From AB-137-C09 sp964458185 (lineage in GTDB: Bacteria; Pseudomonadota; Zetaproteobacteria; Mariprofundales; Mariprofundaceae): DNA of 64,000 nt. The notes under the pieces were generated by a model, which was given only the letters and a program-made list of their open reading frames with translations, did no database searches and was not told the origin of the DNA. Shown here piece by piece: positions 7,715 through 17,759 of this stretch (position 1 is the stretch's first letter; every line of letters begins with the position of its first letter). The translations under genes were made by a program, and so were the position numbers. Where the stretch lies: assembly GCA_964458185.1 (NCBI GenBank), contig CAYWFG010000005.1, positions 19,172 to 83,171 of the forward strand, read 5' to 3'.

Positions 7715-9075
7715 CAGTACGTGAATTGCAATCTATCTGTGACGGTCGCTGGCGTGGCGATTGCCCTGAGGGTGTGGTGCGATTATGCAGTGATAGCCGT
7801 AGTCTACAAACGGGCGATGTTTTTCTTGCTTTGCGCGGTGTTTCTTTTGATGGTCATGCATTTGGCGCTGCGGTGGCAGATCGTGCGGTGGCATTGATTG
7901 GTGATACTGTTGGTATGCAGCAATGGCAAGGTCTGGATGTTCCTCAATTGATGGTTGACGATACCTTGCATGCATTGGGGCATATTGCTCATGCTTACCG
8001 TTGCAGCTTGGTCGATACTTGCGTGATTGCGATGACGGGATCTTATGGCAAAACCACGGTTCGTTCCATGCTGTGCCATGCATTCAATCGTCTTGGGGTT
8101 CGCACCCATGCGACCATGGCGAACAACAATAATTGTATTGGTGTACCCCAAACATTATTGCATATTCCTGCGGCTACAGAAGTAGCATTGATTGAGTGCG
8201 GCATCAGTGAACGGGGTGAAATGGCTTATTTAGCGGGCATGGTAGCCCCCGATTTGGCAGTCTTAACGGGCTTGGGTTTAGCGCATGGAGAAGGCTTGGG
8301 TTCGTTGGCTAATATTGCGGTTGAGAAATACCGTTTGATTGAAGCCATGCGCGGTAATGCACAGGGGATTGTTGGCGATGGTGTTGCGATACACTTGCCT
8401 TGTGATGCAGCGATCATGAACCCTGCTACTAATGTGCAATGGCGACTGGTTAAGCACTCTGGTATCAAGCCGAAAGCAGCCGTTCTTTTACAATGGAATG
8501 GTGAGCAGGCTCATGTCACATTACCGCTTCCTGCGGCGCATTGGGCTGCCGATATGGCGTTAGTGGCAACGGTTATTTTATCTTGGGCAGCAAATCATGG
8601 GCGCAAGCTGAATTTAACGATGGTGGCTGAGTCTCTCACAGACTGGCAGGCTGAACCCCAACGGCTATGCGCGCTCACCACCGATGATGGTGTTACGATT
8701 TTAGATGACGTTTACAATGCAAACCCTGCCTCCATGCAAGCGGCATTGGATACGCTAGTGGCATTATCTGGACGCAACATGGCTGTGCTGGGTGATATGG
8801 CTGAATTGGGAGCAGATTCAACGGCAGCACACTGTGCGTTGGATGTTACTGGCGTGGATGATCTCGTATTGGTTGGTGCAGCCATGCACACACTCGCCGA
8901 TCAAACAAAACAATGCCGTTGGTTTGCCCATACCGATGATGCGTTGTGTTATTTACAAGGTATAGATACTACAGTTATCAACACCATCTTGGTCAAAGCT
9001 TCACGCAGCATGCATTTTGAGCGTATTGTGACGATGTTCACGGTTAACAAAAGGAACAAGCAGCATGCTTTATAA
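7708..9075 (+). CDS. murF: UDP-MurNAc-tripeptide-D-Ala-D-Ala ligase MurF
   Basis: This 455-residue Mur ligase has ATP-binding AMTGSYGKTTVRSML, in which the usual GSxGKTT has Tyr at the variable position, followed by TMANNNNCIGVPQTLL and IECGISERGEMAYL. The C-terminal domain has LDDVYNANPASMQAAL and AVLGDMAELGADS, both MurF hallmarks. It adds D-Ala-D-Ala to the tripeptide made by MurE. Its end overlaps mraY by 11 bases. Confidence 0.97.
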   Translation: MLAVRELQSICDGRWRGDCPEGVVRLCSDSRSLQTGDVFLALRGVSFDGHAFGAAVADRAVALIGDTVGMQQWQGLDVPQLMVDDTLHALGHIAHAYRCSLVDTCVIAMTGSYGKTTVRSMLCHAFNRLGVRTHATMANNNNCIGVPQTLLHIPAATEVALIECGISERGEMAYLAGMVAPDLAVLTGLGLAHGEGLGSLANIAVEKYRLIEAMRGNAQGIVGDGVAIHLPCDAAIMNPATNVQWRLVKHSGIKPKAAVLLQWNGEQAHVTLPLPAAHWAADMALVATVILSWAANHGRKLNLTMVAESLTDWQAEPQRLCALTTDDGVTILDDVYNANPASMQAALDTLVALSGRNMAVLGDMAELGADSTAAHCALDVTGVDDLVLVGAAMHTLADQTKQCRWFAHTDDALCYLQGIDTTVINTILVKASRSMHFERIVTMFTVNKRNKQHAL

Positions 9076-10135
9076 TCTACTTTACCCCCTGCATGATGTG
9101 TATTCATTTCTCAATGTATTTCAATACATTACGTTTCGTTCCGTTTATGCTTTAGTTACATCGTTGGTTATTTGCTGGGTGATCGGCCCTGTGTTTATTC
9201 GCTGGCTCAAGAAGACACAGGGTAAGGGGCAGCCGATTCGTCAAGATGGGCCACAAAGTCACTTTAAAAAGCAAGGAACGCCTACCATGGGCGGACTATT
9301 AATTTTATTTAGCATCACGCTAAGCACACTTTTATGGGTTGATTTAACCAGCTACCTTGTTTGGATGGCATTGATTGTCACCTTGGGTTATGGCTTGATT
9401 GGTTGGTTGGATGACTTTCTTAAACTACGCAAACAAAACTCCGATGGTTTGTCGGGGCGTTGGAAGTTGTTGCTGCAATTAATATTTGCTGCCATCCCTG
9501 CTTATGCCTTGATGACCATGGGCGCACCCGTGGTTGATATTCCATTTTTTAAAATCGAATGGGACTTAGGCTGGTGGTACGCACCTTTTATTGTCTTTGT
9601 GTTGGTGGGTACATCCAACGCGGTAAATTTAACCGATGGTCTCGATGGTTTAGCCGTTGGTCCTACCTTCATGGTCGCCGCTGCTTTGGCCGTTATTGCT
9701 TATCTGGCTGGGCATGTTCATTTTTCTAATTATTTACTGATTCCTTATGTCGCAGGGGCTGGCGAACTGGCTGTTTTTTGCGGCGCAATGGTGGGTGCTT
9801 GCCTTGGTTTTTTATGGTTTAATAGCTACCCAGCGCAAGTATTTATGGGCGATGTGGGTGCTTTGGCATTGGGGGGTGCATTGGGTTTTGTTGCCTGCGC
9901 AGTGCATCAACCTTTTTTGCTCGCTATTGCAGGCGGTTTGTTTGTGCTGGAGGCAGTCTCTGTGATGGTGCAAGTAGCAAGCTTTAAATTAACGGGAAAA
10001 CGGGTTTTTCGGATGGCACCGATTCACCATCATTATGAACTCAAAGGTTGGCCTGAACCTCGCGTGATTGTTCGTTTTTGGATTATTTCGTTATTGTTGG
10101 CATTGCTTGCTTTGTCTACACTGAAGTTACGATGA
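9065..10135 (+). CDS. mraY: Phospho-MurNAc-pentapeptide transferase MraY
   Basis: This 356-residue polytopic protein has about ten membrane helices. Conserved loops are visible: GQPIRQDGPQSHFKKQGTPT with the following MGG, LIGWLDDFLKLR carrying the catalytic aspartates, NLTDGLDGLA, and FMGDVGALALGG. Near the C-terminus is RMAPIHHHYELKGW, the histidine-rich signature. MraY transfers phospho-MurNAc-pentapeptide to undecaprenyl phosphate, making lipid I at the inner membrane; the lipid carrier comes from uppS in the second cluster of this window. It overlaps murD by ATGA. Confidence 0.97.
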   Translation: MLYNLLYPLHDVYSFLNVFQYITFRSVYALVTSLVICWVIGPVFIRWLKKTQGKGQPIRQDGPQSHFKKQGTPTMGGLLILFSITLSTLLWVDLTSYLVWMALIVTLGYGLIGWLDDFLKLRKQNSDGLSGRWKLLLQLIFAAIPAYALMTMGAPVVDIPFFKIEWDLGWWYAPFIVFVLVGTSNAVNLTDGLDGLAVGPTFMVAAALAVIAYLAGHVHFSNYLLIPYVAGAGELAVFCGAMVGACLGFLWFNSYPAQVFMGDVGALALGGALGFVACAVHQPFLLAIAGGLFVLEAVSVMVQVASFKLTGKRVFRMAPIHHHYELKGWPEPRVIVRFWIISLLLALLALSTLKLR

Positions 10136-11544
10136 ACGCCGTAAACCTTGCCTGCACTGCTATTATTGGCATGGGTCGCAGTGGATTATCCATGGCGCAT
10201 TATTTGATGCGTCAAGGGCTTGCTTTTGATGTTTACGATGAAGCCCCTTTTGATCTTAGTGCGCTGGGTATTACTGCCAACCATGCGGAAAGTGGTGTCT
10301 TATCGGCAACAACACTGTGTCGCTACGAACGTTTATTGCTTAGCCCTGGGATTCCATGGCAGCACCCCGCTTTGTGCGCAGCTCGCAAGGCTGGCGTAAC
10401 CCTCTGCGGTGATCTTGAGTTGTTTGCCACAGCGTGTGCTTCCCCGTTGTTTGCCATTACTGGAACCAATGGTAAAACCACAGTGACGCAATTATTAACG
10501 GAGTTGTTGGATTATTTGCCAGGGAGCTGCGTCAGTGCAGGTAATATTGGCACGCCCATGTTGGATATGTTTCTTCAAGAAGATCATTTGGCAGACAATG
10601 AACTGCCTGCCCGCGTGGTATTAGAGTTATCCAGCTTTCAATTAGAGCGAAGCAACCCTATTCGCCCACAGTGGGCAGTATTGCTGAATTTTCAGCCTGA
10701 TCATGCCGATATGCATGATTCACCTCAAGCCTACCTTGATGCTAAACTGCGCTTGTTTTCAGCCCAGCAAGCTGGCGATACTGCCATGTTTCCTTTGGAT
10801 GCTAGATGGGATGTATTATGCCAAGAGTTGTACCAGCGGGGCGTTCATGTTCATCGTTTTGGTATTGCCAAAACAGGTGATTTGATTGCCGAGACACTAT
10901 CGTCAGGACTGTTGAAGCGAGGCAAAAGTTACCGTTTGTTTTGGCATCAACTGGGTTCGATGGAGCAATTGAATTGTCGTCATTTATCGGTGCGAGGCTT
11001 GCATCAGCAGCTCAATCTTGCTGTAGTTGCACAAGCGGCAGCCGATGCAGGCGTGCCTGCCGCTGTTATTCGTGATGTGTTGATTCGTTTTCGTGGCCTT
11101 CCTCATCGTTTACAGCGCGTTGCTGAAACCTTGAAAAAAACATGGTTTGATGACTCCAAAGCAACTAACCCAACAGCCGCCATGGCTGCACTGCAATCAT
11201 TTGATCAAGTTATTTGGATTTGTGGCGGTTTGCGTAAAGGACTGGATTTGTCACCGATGATTCCAGTGGTAAAAAAACATGTGTGTTTTGCTGTGGTCAT
11301 TGGTGTTGATCCTACGCCTTACACTGTCATGCTTGATGCAGCGGGCGTGCGCTACGCCGTAGCAGATAGCATGGAATCTGCCGTTGATTTGGCTGCGAAA
11401 GCGCGTGGTGCAAAAGAAGTTTTATTATCGCCAGCCGCCGCTAGCCAAGATCAATTTGATCATTATGCGGCGCGAGGGTGTGCCTTTGTCAATGCCATGG
11501 CTGGATTAAGTACCATCATGCCCCGTGACGATAAAGCATTATGA
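10132..11544 (+). CDS. murD: UDP-MurNAc-L-alanine-D-glutamate ligase MurD
   Basis: This 470-residue Mur ligase has an N-terminal Rossmann segment (AIIGMGRSGLSMAHYL), the P-loop ITGTNGKTTVTQLL, and LELSSFQLE, which is specific to MurD. The C-terminal domain contains TWFDDSKATNPTAAMAAL and the final LLSPAAASQDQFDHYAARG. It adds D-glutamate to UDP-MurNAc-L-Ala. I chose the ATG at 10132, which overlaps the mraY stop, over an in-frame TTG at 10078 inside mraY because the cluster is built of ATGA junctions. Confidence 0.96.
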   Translation: MNAVNLACTAIIGMGRSGLSMAHYLMRQGLAFDVYDEAPFDLSALGITANHAESGVLSATTLCRYERLLLSPGIPWQHPALCAARKAGVTLCGDLELFATACASPLFAITGTNGKTTVTQLLTELLDYLPGSCVSAGNIGTPMLDMFLQEDHLADNELPARVVLELSSFQLERSNPIRPQWAVLLNFQPDHADMHDSPQAYLDAKLRLFSAQQAGDTAMFPLDARWDVLCQELYQRGVHVHRFGIAKTGDLIAETLSSGLLKRGKSYRLFWHQLGSMEQLNCRHLSVRGLHQQLNLAVVAQAAADAGVPAAVIRDVLIRFRGLPHRLQRVAETLKKTWFDDSKATNPTAAMAALQSFDQVIWICGGLRKGLDLSPMIPVVKKHVCFAVVIGVDPTPYTVMLDAAGVRYAVADSMESAVDLAAKARGAKEVLLSPAAASQDQFDHYAARGCAFVNAMAGLSTIMPRDDKAL

Positions 11545-12734
11545 ATATGATTAATATAAAAGAATCATTGGCAGTATTAGATGGTGTGTTGCTAGGAACA
11601 GTGCTGATTTTATTGGTCTTTAGTGTGTTGATGGTGGGCAGTGCCAGCTTAAGTGTGTCAGATGTTCGTTATGGTGATCCATTTAGAATTATTGGTCATT
11701 GGCTGGTCTATATTCCCCTTGGTTTGTTGCTGATGTGGTGGGTATCACGCATTGAACCTGCGATGTGGAAAGCCGCTTGCTTGCCTTTGTTGCTGCTGGC
11801 TTTTCTCGCCATGCTTTTGGTCTTAACCTTTGGTCTGCGTATCAATGGTGCAACCCGTTGGTTTTCGTTATTTGGGCTTACCTTGCAACCCGTTGAGTTT
11901 CTTAAGCCTGCGGTGATTGCATATATGGCTTATTATGTCAGTAGTTTTCCTGATCGTTTGCATCAATTTGCCGCAGGGCTTGCGCCCATGTTGGTGGTAC
12001 TGGGTGTTTCTTGTGCTTTGTTGATGTTACAGCCTGATTTTGGCAATACGATTTTATTAACTTCGGTGTGCTTTGCTATTTGGTTGTTAGGTGGCGTGCC
12101 GATACGGCATTTAATCGGCACGGCTTTAACGGTAGTGCCATTGGCAGCTCTTGCGATGGTGGCAGAGCCTTACCGTATGAAACGTTTGATGAGCTTTTTA
12201 GACCCTTGGGCAGATCCTTTTGGTAGTGGTTATCAATTGATTCAATCCATGCTGGCGTTTGGTTCGGGTGGTTTATCAGGCTTAGGGCTGGGGCAAGGCG
12301 TGCAAAAATTATTTTATTTACCTGAATCGTTCACCGATTTTATCGCTGCCGTGATTGCTGAAGAATTGGGCTTGTTTGGTACATTGCTGTTGATTACCCT
12401 TTTTGCTGTGTTGGTGTTGCGCGGTTGGCAACTATCGGGGCAATGTGATCACGCTTTTGAACGTTTATTGGCGATGGGATGCACCTTGATGATTGGTTTT
12501 AGTTTTATCATCAACATTGCTGCGGTAACAGGGCTTATTCCTACCAAGGGAATTCCCATTCCCTTTGTATCTTATGGCGGTAGTGCTTTGTTTGGTAATT
12601 GTATTTTGGTTGGCTTATTGCTTGGTATTCATCGCCACCATATATTAAGCGGCGGTGATGCAAACCGAAGACCTGATGGTTGGGCGCGAAAAATGTCTCG
12701 CGGGCGGTTATCGCCGCAGGAGATTAAAGTATGA
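11541..12734 (+). CDS. ftsW: Septal peptidoglycan glycosyltransferase FtsW
   Basis: This 397-residue SEDS-family membrane protein has about ten helices. Signature segments include GATRWFSLFGLTLQPVEFLK, QPDFGNTILL, SGYQLIQSMLAFGSGGLSG and LGLGQGVQKLFYLPESFTDFI. These are followed by AEELGLFG and PTKGIPIPFVSYGGSAL. FtsW polymerises lipid II into septal glycan strands in complex with FtsI, encoded nearby. The C-terminal ~40 residues are basic and cytoplasmic. It overlaps murD and murG by four bases each. Confidence 0.96.
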   Translation: MNMINIKESLAVLDGVLLGTVLILLVFSVLMVGSASLSVSDVRYGDPFRIIGHWLVYIPLGLLLMWWVSRIEPAMWKAACLPLLLLAFLAMLLVLTFGLRINGATRWFSLFGLTLQPVEFLKPAVIAYMAYYVSSFPDRLHQFAAGLAPMLVVLGVSCALLMLQPDFGNTILLTSVCFAIWLLGGVPIRHLIGTALTVVPLAALAMVAEPYRMKRLMSFLDPWADPFGSGYQLIQSMLAFGSGGLSGLGLGQGVQKLFYLPESFTDFIAAVIAEELGLFGTLLLITLFAVLVLRGWQLSGQCDHAFERLLAMGCTLMIGFSFIINIAAVTGLIPTKGIPIPFVSYGGSALFGNCILVGLLLGIHRHHILSGGDANRRPDGWARKMSRGRLSPQEIKV

Positions 12735-13825
12735 CTGGGCGTAAGCGTTTATCTATTGCTGGTGGCGGCACGGGCGGGCATGTGATGCCAGCTTTGGCGT
12801 TGGCTGATGCTGTGCGTGCGCGTTGGGCGCATGTGGATGTTGATTTTATTGGTGCAGCGCGAGGGCTAGAAGCGACACTGCTCCCCGCTCGTGGCGAAAA
12901 AGTACAATTATTACCGATGCATGCAATACAAGGAAAGGGATTATTCTCCCGTGTACGGGTGCTAGGCTGGGAAGTTCCGTGTGCGGTTATTGCTATCTTG
13001 CGTAGTTGGCGTGGCAATAAACCTGATCTATTGGTGGGCGTTGGTGGCTATGCTAGCGTTAATGGCGTGTTAGCGGCGTTGATAGCGAGGGTTCCCGTCG
13101 TCTTGTACGAACAAAATGCCATGCCAGGTATGGTCAACTGTAAACTGGCACCTTGGTGCAAAACAATCATGTTAGGCTTTGACGCTGCGGCACAACATTT
13201 ATCACATGTGCATTATGTTGTCACGGGTAATATTGTGCGCACTGCCATTGTCTCGGTAGAACGTATTCCCCATATCCCCCCCCGTTTATTGGTAATGGGC
13301 GGCTCACAAGGCGCGCTTTTTTTGAACGAAACCATCCCAGCATTATGTGCCACGCTGCGTGCCAAAGGGTGCGTCTTTCAAGTGCGTCATGTTTGCGGTA
13401 AACAAGCTGATAGCGCAGCATTATCAGCGATTTATGATAAGGCAGGTGTTGATGCAACGGTGTTACCTTTTTGCGATGATATGGCACAGTTTTATGCTCA
13501 AGGTGATGTGCTTATTGCAAGGGCTGGTGCGATGACGGTGAGCGAGGTAATGGCATGTGCTTTGCCAACTATTTTTGTGCCCTTGCCATCGGCTGCCGAT
13601 CAACACCAATACCATAACGCAGTAGCGTTGGTTGATAGTGGCGCAGCGTTGCTATGGCAGCAAGAAGATGATGACCATGATGCATGGGCAAGACAGTTAG
13701 AGCAAACCTTGTTTGATCCATTAACCTTGATGAAGATGCGTTATCAGATGCACGCTATGGCAACCAATGATGCCAGCGAACAGCAATTAACGGTGTTATC
13801 GCCTTGGTTGGAGAGATCCCTTTGA
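12731..13825 (+). CDS. murG: UDP-GlcNAc:lipid I N-acetylglucosaminyltransferase MurG
   Basis: This 364-residue GT-B glycosyltransferase has the N-terminal glycine-rich IAGGGTGGHVMPALALA, VGVGGYASVNGVLAAL, PVVLYEQNAMPG and LVMGGSQGALFLN. The sugar-nucleotide site is ARAGAMTVSEVMACALPTIF. MurG converts lipid I to lipid II on the cytoplasmic face of the inner membrane. It overlaps ftsW by four bases and its stop overlaps the probable TTG start of murC. Confidence 0.97.
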   Translation: MTGRKRLSIAGGGTGGHVMPALALADAVRARWAHVDVDFIGAARGLEATLLPARGEKVQLLPMHAIQGKGLFSRVRVLGWEVPCAVIAILRSWRGNKPDLLVGVGGYASVNGVLAALIARVPVVLYEQNAMPGMVNCKLAPWCKTIMLGFDAAAQHLSHVHYVVTGNIVRTAIVSVERIPHIPPRLLVMGGSQGALFLNETIPALCATLRAKGCVFQVRHVCGKQADSAALSAIYDKAGVDATVLPFCDDMAQFYAQGDVLIARAGAMTVSEVMACALPTIFVPLPSAADQHQYHNAVALVDSGAALLWQQEDDDHDAWARQLEQTLFDPLTLMKMRYQMHAMATNDASEQQLTVLSPWLERSL

Positions 13826-15216
13826 AATCACGCATTCAACGCATTCATTTTACAGGCATTGGTGGCATTGGTATGAGCGGTATTGCCGAACTGCTGCATA
13901 ACCAAGGGTTTAGTGTGCAAGGAACAGACGTTAGCAATAGTGCCAATGTGCAGCGTTTGAAAAACCTTGGCATCAAGGTAACCATTGGTCATCAAGCCGC
14001 TGCTATTGTAGGTGCAGAGGTAGTGGTGGTGACCTCTGCCGTTAAAGCAGATAACCCTGAACTGATTGCGGCGCAGCTAGCAGGTATTCCTGTTATTCCA
14101 CGGGCAGAGATGCTTGCCGAATTAATGCGCATGAAACAAGGTATCGCCATTGCAGGCAGCCATGGTAAAACAACGATTACCTCCATGATTGCCCATGGCA
14201 TGGAAGCCGCAGGGCTAGATCCCACCTATGTCATTGGTGGGCGACTGATGGCAAGTGGCAGCAACACTCGCTTAGGCAGCAGCCCTTGGTTGATTGCCGA
14301 GGCAGACGAAAGCGATGGTTCTTTTTTGCGTTTGTCACCGATGATCAGCGTGGTCAGCAATATTGACCCTGAACATTTGGATCATTATGGTGATTTTCCT
14401 CATTTACTGGATGCCTTTGAGCGTTTTGTTAATCAAACGCCATTTTATGGTCGTGTTATTTTACACCATGAACACCCTCACGTTGCCAGATTGCGCGAAA
14501 AAGTTCATCGTCCTGTAACCACCTATGGTTGCAGTCCACAAGCTGATATTCATTTGCTTTCATCTACCCCTGATGGTTATTATCAACACATAGATATTGC
14601 TTGTCATGCCATCAATCGTTTACCAGCAGAACGGTTTTCGTTGCGTTTACCCATGCCCGGTATTCACAATGCAGAAAACGCTTTGGCTGCGGTGGCTGTG
14701 CTGCGTGATATCGGCATTAATTTAGCCAATATTCGCAGTGGCTTAGAAAGCTTTGGTGGTATTTGGCGGCGTTTTCAATGTACGCCCTACCATGATGCCA
14801 TGCTGGTGGATGATTATGGGCATCACCCCAAAGAAATCAGCGTGACCTTGCAAGCTGCCCGAGACTGTTGGCCAACAGCTTCGATCACAGCAATTTTTCA
14901 ACCCCATCGGTACAGTCGAACCCGTGATCTCATGTCCGATTTTATGGGTGCGTTTGATTTGGCTGATGCGGTTCATGTATTGCCCATTTATGCTGCCAGT
15001 GAAACAGCGATTGAAGGGGTTGATCACCAAGCCTTGGTTCGGGGGATGCAGTTGCGTGGTCATCGTCATGCCTCGCCTTGCAACGATCTGGATGCAGCGA
15101 TGAGCTTGGCTACGGATTCTCTCAATGCTAATCATGTGGTTATTTTGCTGGGGGCAGGCTCTATTGGCAGCATGGCAGTACGCTTGCGAAAATCATTGCA
15201 GGTTGAACCATCATGA
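13822..15216 (+). CDS. murC: UDP-MurNAc-L-alanine ligase MurC
   Basis: This 464-residue Mur ligase opens with HFTGIGGIGMSGIAELL and has ATP-binding IAGSHGKTTITSMI, ADESDGSFL, NIDPEHLDHYG and LVDDYGHHPKEISVTL. It makes the first peptide addition, L-Ala to UDP-MurNAc. The TTG at 13822 overlaps the murG stop (TTGA) and has GGAG at 13810-13813, so I prefer it to the TTG at 13804, which would add six residues. It overlaps murB by four bases. Confidence 0.95.
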   Translation: MKSRIQRIHFTGIGGIGMSGIAELLHNQGFSVQGTDVSNSANVQRLKNLGIKVTIGHQAAAIVGAEVVVVTSAVKADNPELIAAQLAGIPVIPRAEMLAELMRMKQGIAIAGSHGKTTITSMIAHGMEAAGLDPTYVIGGRLMASGSNTRLGSSPWLIAEADESDGSFLRLSPMISVVSNIDPEHLDHYGDFPHLLDAFERFVNQTPFYGRVILHHEHPHVARLREKVHRPVTTYGCSPQADIHLLSSTPDGYYQHIDIACHAINRLPAERFSLRLPMPGIHNAENALAAVAVLRDIGINLANIRSGLESFGGIWRRFQCTPYHDAMLVDDYGHHPKEISVTLQAARDCWPTASITAIFQPHRYSRTRDLMSDFMGAFDLADAVHVLPIYAASETAIEGVDHQALVRGMQLRGHRHASPCNDLDAAMSLATDSLNANHVVILLGAGSIGSMAVRLRKSLQVEPS

Positions 15217-16103
15217 ACTGGCAAGCATCATTAACCCAGTGGGGCGAGATAGCAACGACTGTACCACTTAGCAGACGGACGACCATGGGCGTTGGCGGTG
15301 ATGCACGGTGGCTGTTTGTTCCCCATGATGTTGCCGCCTTGCAGCAAGCGATGGCAGTGATCCCTCAAAATATTGCGTTGCTTCCCTTAGGGCGAGGCAG
15401 TAATTTACTGATTGGTGATCAAGGCTTTGATGGGCTTGTGTTGGATGTTGGCAAACTGCGGGTGATGCATCAACAACATCATACCATGTACGTCGGTGCA
15501 GGCATGCGAATGTCTAAAGTTGCCCAGCTTGCAGCACAGGTGGGTTTGACAGGGCTGGAGTTTATGGCGACCATCCCTGGTAATATTGGCGGTGGCGTGG
15601 CAATGAATGCAGGTGCCTTTGGGCAGCAGGTTTCTGATTGCTTGCAGCAAGTAACGCTTGTATTGCGAACGGGTAACATACAAACATTGGATGCACAAGC
15701 GTTGAAAATGCGTTACCGTTCGAGCGTTTTGCCAGTGGGAAGTCTGGTGGTCGAAGCGGTGTTTCATCTGCAAGAAGATGACAGCGAAGCGATTGTTGGG
15801 CGCATGCGAGCGATGCGTCGCAAGCGAAGTCAAAGCCAACCGTTGGAACAACCGAATTGTGGTTCAGTATTTAAAAATCCACAGGGTGATTATGCCGCAC
15901 GTTTGATTGAGGCTGTTGGCTTAAAAGGGCATCGGATTGGGCAAGCAGAAATTTCGTCAGTGCATGCTAATTTTATTGTCAACCACGGGCAAGCCCGTGC
16001 CGCAGATGTGCTGGACTTGATTGGTTTGGCTCAAGCCCGCGTCGCTGCGGCTTATGTGATTGATTTAGAACCAGAAGTTTGTATGTTGGGTATACAACCA
16101 TGA
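15213..16103 (+). CDS. murB: UDP-N-acetylenolpyruvoylglucosamine reductase MurB
   Basis: This 296-residue FAD enzyme has TTMGVGGDARWLFVP, the FAD-binding GRGSNLLIGDQGFDGLV, MATIPGNIGGGVAMNAGAFG and NCGSVFKNP with the catalytic serine. It ends near LEPEVCMLG with the conserved glutamate. The compact ~300-residue form lacks the extra loop of E. coli MurB. Its place between murC and ddl is the alphaproteobacterial arrangement, since gammaproteobacteria usually keep murB elsewhere. The overlap with ddl is ATGA. Confidence 0.96.
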   Translation: MNWQASLTQWGEIATTVPLSRRTTMGVGGDARWLFVPHDVAALQQAMAVIPQNIALLPLGRGSNLLIGDQGFDGLVLDVGKLRVMHQQHHTMYVGAGMRMSKVAQLAAQVGLTGLEFMATIPGNIGGGVAMNAGAFGQQVSDCLQQVTLVLRTGNIQTLDAQALKMRYRSSVLPVGSLVVEAVFHLQEDDSEAIVGRMRAMRRKRSQSQPLEQPNCGSVFKNPQGDYAARLIEAVGLKGHRIGQAEISSVHANFIVNHGQARAADVLDLIGLAQARVAAAYVIDLEPEVCMLGIQP

Positions 16104-17008
16104 GTGCCGACCGTATTGCCGTATTGATGGGCGGAACATCTGCCGAGCGGGTGATATCGTTGTGTTCGGGTAATGCCGTCGTGGCAGCATTGCAGCGACT
16201 GGGCTATGCCGTAGAAGGGGTGGATGTGCAACAGCCTCGTGATATATTAGATACCGTGATGGATCGGGCTTTTATTGCCCTGCATGGTAGCTTGGGTGAA
16301 GATGGTTGTGTGCAAGGTTTGTTAGAAATGATGGCAGTACCCTACACGGGTTCTGGGGTCATGAGTTCGGCATTGTGCATGAATAAACAAATAAGCAAAC
16401 GTGTGTTGCGTGAAGCAGGTTTAGCTACCGCGATAGATATTCCCTTGACCCATGAGGGAGCATTGCGCTACCCTGTGTTTATCAAGCCTGTAAGTGAAGG
16501 CTCAAGCGTAGGTTTGCACTATATTGCATCGGTGAAAGCATGGCATGCTTTGCATATTCCAACCGATACATTGGATAATTGGATGGCAGAAATGCCAGTG
16601 AAAGGCCCTGAATTAGCTATTTCTGTATTAAATGGTGAAGCCTTGCCTCCCGTAGAAATTGTTGCCCATTCAGGTTGTTATGACTATCAGGCTAAATACA
16701 CCAAGGGTGCAACCGATTATTATACGCCAGCCCGTTTGCCGCCAGAGAGTCTACGCTATTGCATGGTGCAGGCTGAATCGGCGGTGAAAGCACTCGGCTG
16801 TCGCGGCGCACCACGGGTTGACATGATACTAGACAGTGGTGGTGAAGCGATGATCTTAGAGGTCAACACGGTACCAGGGATGACAGAAACCAGCTTGTTA
16901 CCCAAAGCAGCGGCGGCGGCAGGAATCGACTTTGATGCCTTGTGCGGTACAATGTTGAACGATGCAGCCTTGGATCACACCGTTGCAAAGGATGGCAGCG
17001 ATGGCTAA
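16100..17008 (+). CDS. ddl: D-alanine-D-alanine ligase
   Basis: This 302-residue ATP-grasp enzyme has VLMGGTSAERVISL at the N-terminus, ALHGSLGEDGCVQGLLE, PYTGSGVMSSALCMNK, PVFIKPVSEGSSVGL and the C-terminal metal-binding EVNTVPGMTETSLLP. It makes the D-Ala-D-Ala dipeptide used by MurF. The ATG at 16100 overlaps the murB stop; an in-frame upstream codon at 16079 would add seven unconserved residues. Its 3' end overlaps the chosen ftsQ start by eight bases. Confidence 0.96.
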   Translation: MSADRIAVLMGGTSAERVISLCSGNAVVAALQRLGYAVEGVDVQQPRDILDTVMDRAFIALHGSLGEDGCVQGLLEMMAVPYTGSGVMSSALCMNKQISKRVLREAGLATAIDIPLTHEGALRYPVFIKPVSEGSSVGLHYIASVKAWHALHIPTDTLDNWMAEMPVKGPELAISVLNGEALPPVEIVAHSGCYDYQAKYTKGATDYYTPARLPPESLRYCMVQAESAVKALGCRGAPRVDMILDSGGEAMILEVNTVPGMTETSLLPKAAAAAGIDFDALCGTMLNDAALDHTVAKDGSDG

Positions 17009-17759
17009 AAAAAACCGTCGCAGAATGACAGAAACCATGCGTTTATTGCGCTTTCAACGCCATCGTCGCTATGCGGGTGCAACGGGTGTGGTGATTGCAC
17101 TAACGGGCTTGTTTATTGCTGTAAGCTGGTTGCTTGGGCAACGCTTTGAAGCGGTGCAATGGCGTATTGACGCGCCCGTTTCACTGCAACAAAAAATTGA
17201 ACAAGCGATGAATGATATGGCGTTCCGTGGCTTTTGGGATGCACGCCCTGCAGCCATTCGTCTTGAGCTAGCGCGGCGAGTGCCTGATATTGATCGCCTT
17301 GACGTGGCACGGACGCTGCCAGGTTCTTTGCATATTCAAGCAACAGCGCGGCGGGTCGTCGCCTTGTGGCGAGCGCCTGATGGACGCTTGATGTTAGTCG
17401 ATCAGCGAGGCATACCCTTTCGTCCAATTATACATGGCGAAGGCGTTGATTACCCTTTGCTGCGGGTGGATGCTACCATGCTTGTGGCTGCAAGTGCCTT
17501 GCTTATTGCCATGCGAAACACACAATCGCCGTGGTCATCAACGCTTAGCGAAGTGGTTGCTGACCTAGATGGTTGGCGGCTAAATCTTTCGGCTGGGCAG
17601 CAATGGTTGATTCCATTTGGTAAAAAAAGTATGCAATATGTTAGACGCATCACATTATTGTTGCAGCAACCACGCTGGCATACAGGTATTTGGCGTATTG
17701 ATGCAAGGCAAAAAAACCGTTGGTTTATACGACCAGCAAACAATCAAGGGGTTATTTGA
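17001..17759 (+). CDS. ftsQ: Cell division protein FtsQ
   Basis: This 252-residue bitopic protein has a very basic N-terminus (KKNRRR...RFQRHRR), one membrane helix (about 27-47) and a periplasmic POTRA-like domain from about residue 55 (DAPVSLQQKIEQAM). A beta-rich FtsQ domain follows, with DGRLMLVDQRGIPF. FtsQ links FtsL/FtsB to the divisome. AAAGGA at 16987-16992 lies eight bases before the ATG at 17001, which supports this start over the ATG at 16992. Its stop overlaps the ftsA start. Confidence 0.9.
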   Translation: MAKKNRRRMTETMRLLRFQRHRRYAGATGVVIALTGLFIAVSWLLGQRFEAVQWRIDAPVSLQQKIEQAMNDMAFRGFWDARPAAIRLELARRVPDIDRLDVARTLPGSLHIQATARRVVALWRAPDGRLMLVDQRGIPFRPIIHGEGVDYPLLRVDATMLVAASALLIAMRNTQSPWSSTLSEVVADLDGWRLNLSAGQQWLIPFGKKSMQYVRRITLLLQQPRWHTGIWRIDARQKNRWFIRPANNQGVI